Positions 5,356-7,317 of a DNA stretch of 7,317 bases are shown here, piece after piece; within the stretch, counting starts at the first letter, position 1; the number at the start of each line of letters is the position of its first letter. Origin of the DNA: Ignavibacteria bacterium (lineage in GTDB: Bacteria; Bacteroidota; Ignavibacteria; Ignavibacteriales; Melioribacteraceae); NCBI GenBank assembly GCA_003233295.1, contig QILJ01000406.1, forward strand, positions 1 through 7,317, given 5' to 3'. The translations under genes were made by a program, and so were the position numbers. The notes below the pieces were generated by a model. That model made no database searches. It saw nothing but the letters and a program-made list of their open reading frames with translations, and had not been told where the DNA came from.

Positions 5356-6066
5356 TTAGTTCTCATTTATTGCTATTAAATTATTTTCTCGTTCAGAGAC
5401 TAATTTTCCGTCCAGTAAATCGATGCTGTAATCAGAAATAAACCTATAATCTTCGTTATGCGTTACTATTATTATAGTTTTACCTGCATTATTCAAATCT
5501 TTAAGAACATCAACTATTTGATTTCCAGTTGTGGCATCCAAATTTCCCGTTGGTTCGTCGGCAAGAATAATAGGAGGATCATTCACCAATGCTCTTGCAA
5601 TTGCAACTCTTTGCTGTTCCCCGCCGCTAAGTTCTTGTGTTAATCGGTTCATCTTGTCACTCAACTTAACCCATTCCAGTACTTCCGCAGCTTTTTCATT
5701 CTGCTCATTATCAGTCATTTCTTTTGTTAGCAACGGAACGAGAATGTTCTCTTTTACCGTTAAATAAGAGATCAACTGAAAAGATTGGAAAACAAATCCT
5801 ACATATTCTCTTCGGAATGCTGATAATTGTTTGTTGGATAAAGAGTAAATATCGAATTCGTCAACAATGATCTTACCTGATGATGGTCGGGATAAACCGC
5901 CCAACATTGTAAGTAGAGTACTCTTACCGGAACCTGAATGTCCCATAACCGTAACAAAGTCACCTTTATCTACTGTAAAAGAGATATCGGCAACAGCATA
6001 AACAATTTCGCCAGCAGATTCAAAATACTTTATTAAATTATTTATTTGAATAAAACCGTTTCCCAT
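5356..6066 (-). CDS. ABC transporter ATP-binding protein, LolD/MacB type
   Basis: A 236-residue cytoplasmic ATPase that would energise the permease encoded just upstream. All nucleotide-binding motifs are intact: Walker [10 protein letters not shown] (42-50), Q-loop Q94 in [10 protein letters not shown], signature [15 protein letters not shown] (146-160), Walker [13 protein letters not shown] (166-177, with D170 and catalytic E171) and H-loop H203 in IIVTHNED. The 'EPTGNLD' D-loop and the length are typical of the LolD/FtsE/MacB mechanotransmission group rather than importer ATPases. The ATG at 6066 has AAGGA 7 nt upstream, and this Shine-Dalgarno overlaps the permease stop codon, so the two are almost certainly co-translated. 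The C-terminus (after about 222) is short and polar. The substrate cannot be read from the ATPase; context suggests an envelope or metal-related role. Confidence 0.93.
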   Translation of the reverse strand: MGNGFIQINNLIKYFESAGEIVYAVADISFTVDKGDFVTVMGHSGSGKSTLLTMLGGLSRPSSGKIIVDEFDIYSLSNKQLSAFRREYVGFVFQSFQLISYLTVKENILVPLLTKEMTDNEQNEKAAEVLEWVKLSDKMNRLTQELSGGEQQRVAIARALVNDPPIILADEPTGNLDATTGNQIVDVLKDLNNAGKTIIIVTHNEDYRFISDYSIDLLDGKLVSERENNLIAINEN

Positions 6067-6073
6067 TACAACA

Positions 6074-6079
6074 TCCTTA
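6074..6079 (-). promoter_or_regulatory. Permease stop fused to the ATPase Shine-Dalgarno
   Basis: The minus strand reads TAAGGA: the permease TAA stop (6079-6077) shares bases with the AAGGA site that sits 7 nt before the ATPase ATG. It fits tight translational coupling of the two subunits. Confidence 0.6.
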
Positions 6080-7237
6080 TAAATTTCTGAACGCTACAGT
6101 TGGATCTAATTTTGAACTTCTAATTGCCGGCGCTAAAGATGCAATAATTCCAACTACAACCGCTAAAAACATTGAAAGGAAAAGCATCGGCAGACTAAAA
6201 ACAAAAATGTATTCCTTTGACTCAGTAAGAAACGAGTAGATGACACTGGAAAATAGCATACCCAAAAGATAGCCGAGCAATCCGGCAAATAAACTTGCCA
6301 CCGCTATTTCGGCAATCACAATTTTAAGAATGTTCGAATCGGTGTAACCAACAGCTTTATAAACGCCAATCTCCTTTGTCCTTTCCAATAGTGATGCATT
6401 AACATTAGAAAATACCATCAACACACTAATAAGTACGATGAGTGAAGATATTCCCGCAGCTAAATTTTTGAATTTACCTACTGTAGATTTTTTACTGTTT
6501 ATTGTTTTTTTTACTGACGAAACTGTTGCATTCGGAAGTTTTTCAGAAGTCTGCCTAACGATCTCCTCAATTGGGCAATCGTAGCATAAAGCAGAGACCT
6601 CAATCAAACTCAGCTCATTTTTTTTGCCGGTGAGTTGCTGAATAAGTCCGATATCAGCAAAGATCATATCATCATCCTGCGAACCTGTACTTTCTATCAA
6701 CCCGGCAATTATTAACTTTGAATCTTTTATATTAAGAGTATCACCTGGGAATAAATTCAATCGTTTCGAAGCATTTGTCCCAATTAGAGTTTCCATTTTG
6801 TTTGCGGGATTATTTCCGCTTATTTCCCACCATCTCTTGAGCTTAAGTTCACTTTCAAAATCAACTCCGGCAAATAACACCGGCTTGTTATTCAATTCAA
6901 AAACATGAAACAATTTCGGAGCAATTGTACTTAGATTTTTTCTATTTTTAATAGAATCTATCAAATTCAAATCACTCAACTCAAGACTTGATTTTTGGTA
7001 TGTAACATCTCCAAAATTTATTCCGCCGTAATTTAAAGACAGAGCATTATTCTTGGGAGTAATAAGTATATTGGCTCCAAAAACATCCAGTTCATTTTCT
7101 AAATTATTATTCAACAAATCAGATACTTGAATAAGTGAAGATATAGCTGAAACAGCCAATATAAGACTGAAAATTAGAAAGAATGTCTTTCCTTTTCTTC
7201 TTCGCAAACTTTTGAAAGAAATACTGTACAAATTCAT
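6077..7237 (-). CDS. FtsX/MacB-type ABC transporter permease with periplasmic CxxC
   Basis: A 386-residue inner-membrane permease with the FtsX/MacB layout: a positively charged N-terminus (SLRRRKGK), helix 1 at about 17-38, a large periplasmic MacB_PCD-like domain (about 40-255), then three helices at about 258-280, 304-332 and 347-372. The coupling-helix motif ERTKEIGVYKAVG (285-297) and the terminal KLDPTVAFRNL are characteristic of this family. Near the end of the periplasmic domain is ALCYDCPIEEIV (217-228) with C218 and C221, which most MacB/LolCE permeases lack. I recall similar CxxCP(I/V)E segments in permeases encoded beside P19/DUF2318 iron-uptake genes; this is memory-based and unverified. 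It may form a disulfide or bind metal. AGAGG, overlapping the previous gene's TAG stop, lies 5 nt before the ATG at 7237. It surely pairs with the ATPase 10 nt downstream. Confidence 0.9.
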   Translation of the reverse strand: MNLYSISFKSLRRRKGKTFFLIFSLILAVSAISSLIQVSDLLNNNLENELDVFGANILITPKNNALSLNYGGINFGDVTYQKSSLELSDLNLIDSIKNRKNLSTIAPKLFHVFELNNKPVLFAGVDFESELKLKRWWEISGNNPANKMETLIGTNASKRLNLFPGDTLNIKDSKLIIAGLIESTGSQDDDMIFADIGLIQQLTGKKNELSLIEVSALCYDCPIEEIVRQTSEKLPNATVSSVKKTINSKKSTVGKFKNLAAGISSLIVLISVLMVFSNVNASLLERTKEIGVYKAVGYTDSNILKIVIAEIAVASLFAGLLGYLLGMLFSSVIYSFLTESKEYIFVFSLPMLFLSMFLAVVVGIIASLAPAIRSSKLDPTVAFRNL

Positions 7238-7245
7238 ATTATCCT

Positions 7246-7317
7246 CTAGACACGTCTACGCCAGTTTTCAACACTCTTAATCGAAATAAATATTTTATTA
7301 CCTTCAACTTTACTTGG
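7246..7317 (-). CDS. 3' end of an unidentified gene, cut by the window edge
   Basis: The frame that enters at the right edge codes for 23 residues before a TAG stop at 7248-7246. They begin PSKVEGNKIFISIKSVEN and end in WRRRV. The stop is 8 nt from the permease ATG and overlaps its Shine-Dalgarno, so the gene is probably first-in-line of the same operon. The tail does not look like a membrane permease end. An alternating hydrophobic strand (KIFISIKSV) after a Pro-Ser turn resembles the end of DUF2318-type metal-binding domains, which would fit a P19-like iron system, but 23 residues cannot settle this. It could be any soluble or periplasmic domain. Confidence 0.5.
   Translation of the reverse strand, partial: PSKVEGNKIFISIKSVENWRRRV

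Noticed and set aside
5458..5767. Plus-strand open frames opposite the ABC ATPase
   Set aside because: They lie antisense to intact Walker and signature motifs. The ATPase frame explains this region fully.

Overview
The window is a compact, A+T-rich stretch of a bacterial chromosome. All recognisable genes lie on the minus strand, so transcription runs from high to low coordinates. The organism looks like a diderm of the Bacteroidota/Chlorobi/Ignavibacteria group. The evidence is a Phenol_MetA_deg-like outer-membrane barrel, a CcmF-type cytochrome c assembly protein and a heavy-metal-binding CPxCGM protein of a type I associate with that group. Clear AGGAG-like Shine-Dalgarno sites fit Ignavibacteria/Chlorobi better than Bacteroidia. 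This placement is an inference from gene style, not from a marker gene.

Upstream block (7317 to 5356): the last 23 codons of an unidentified gene, then an FtsX/MacB-type ABC permease carrying a periplasmic CxxC motif, then a LolD/MacB-type ATPase. Gaps are only 8 and 10 nt, and the ribosome-binding sites overlap the preceding stop codons. The CxxC permease and the tail of the preceding gene suggest the ABC module found next to P19/DUF2318 iron-uptake genes, but this is a hypothesis.

Gap (5355 to 5189): 167 nt without a recognised gene. It holds a 7+7 bp palindrome close to the next start, and an unexplained open frame that continues in phase after the ATPase stop.

Downstream block (5188 to 1): ccmF (haem ligation to apocytochrome c); a secreted Met/Cys/His repeat protein ending in a CPLCGM metal-binding domain; a secreted protein that is about one quarter methionine; an outer-membrane beta-barrel; a DUF2231-like four-helix membrane protein with a HEGH N-terminus; and the first 18 codons of another gene running off the edge. 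Most junctions are 11-29 nt. The one larger gap (91 nt) holds a perfect 9+9 bp inverted repeat. Read together, this looks like an envelope metal-handling operon, probably for Cu(I)/Ag(I), coupled to cytochrome c maturation. The two Met-rich proteins would be periplasmic metal buffers or chaperones, and the barrel a possible outer-membrane exit. The metal and the physiological role are inferred from composition and context only.

Most notable are the 93-bp in-frame tandem duplication in the repeat protein (two copies differing at one synonymous base), the extreme Met-rich protein beside it, and the linkage of both to ccmF. No rRNA, tRNA, CRISPR array, transposase or intrinsic terminator was seen.
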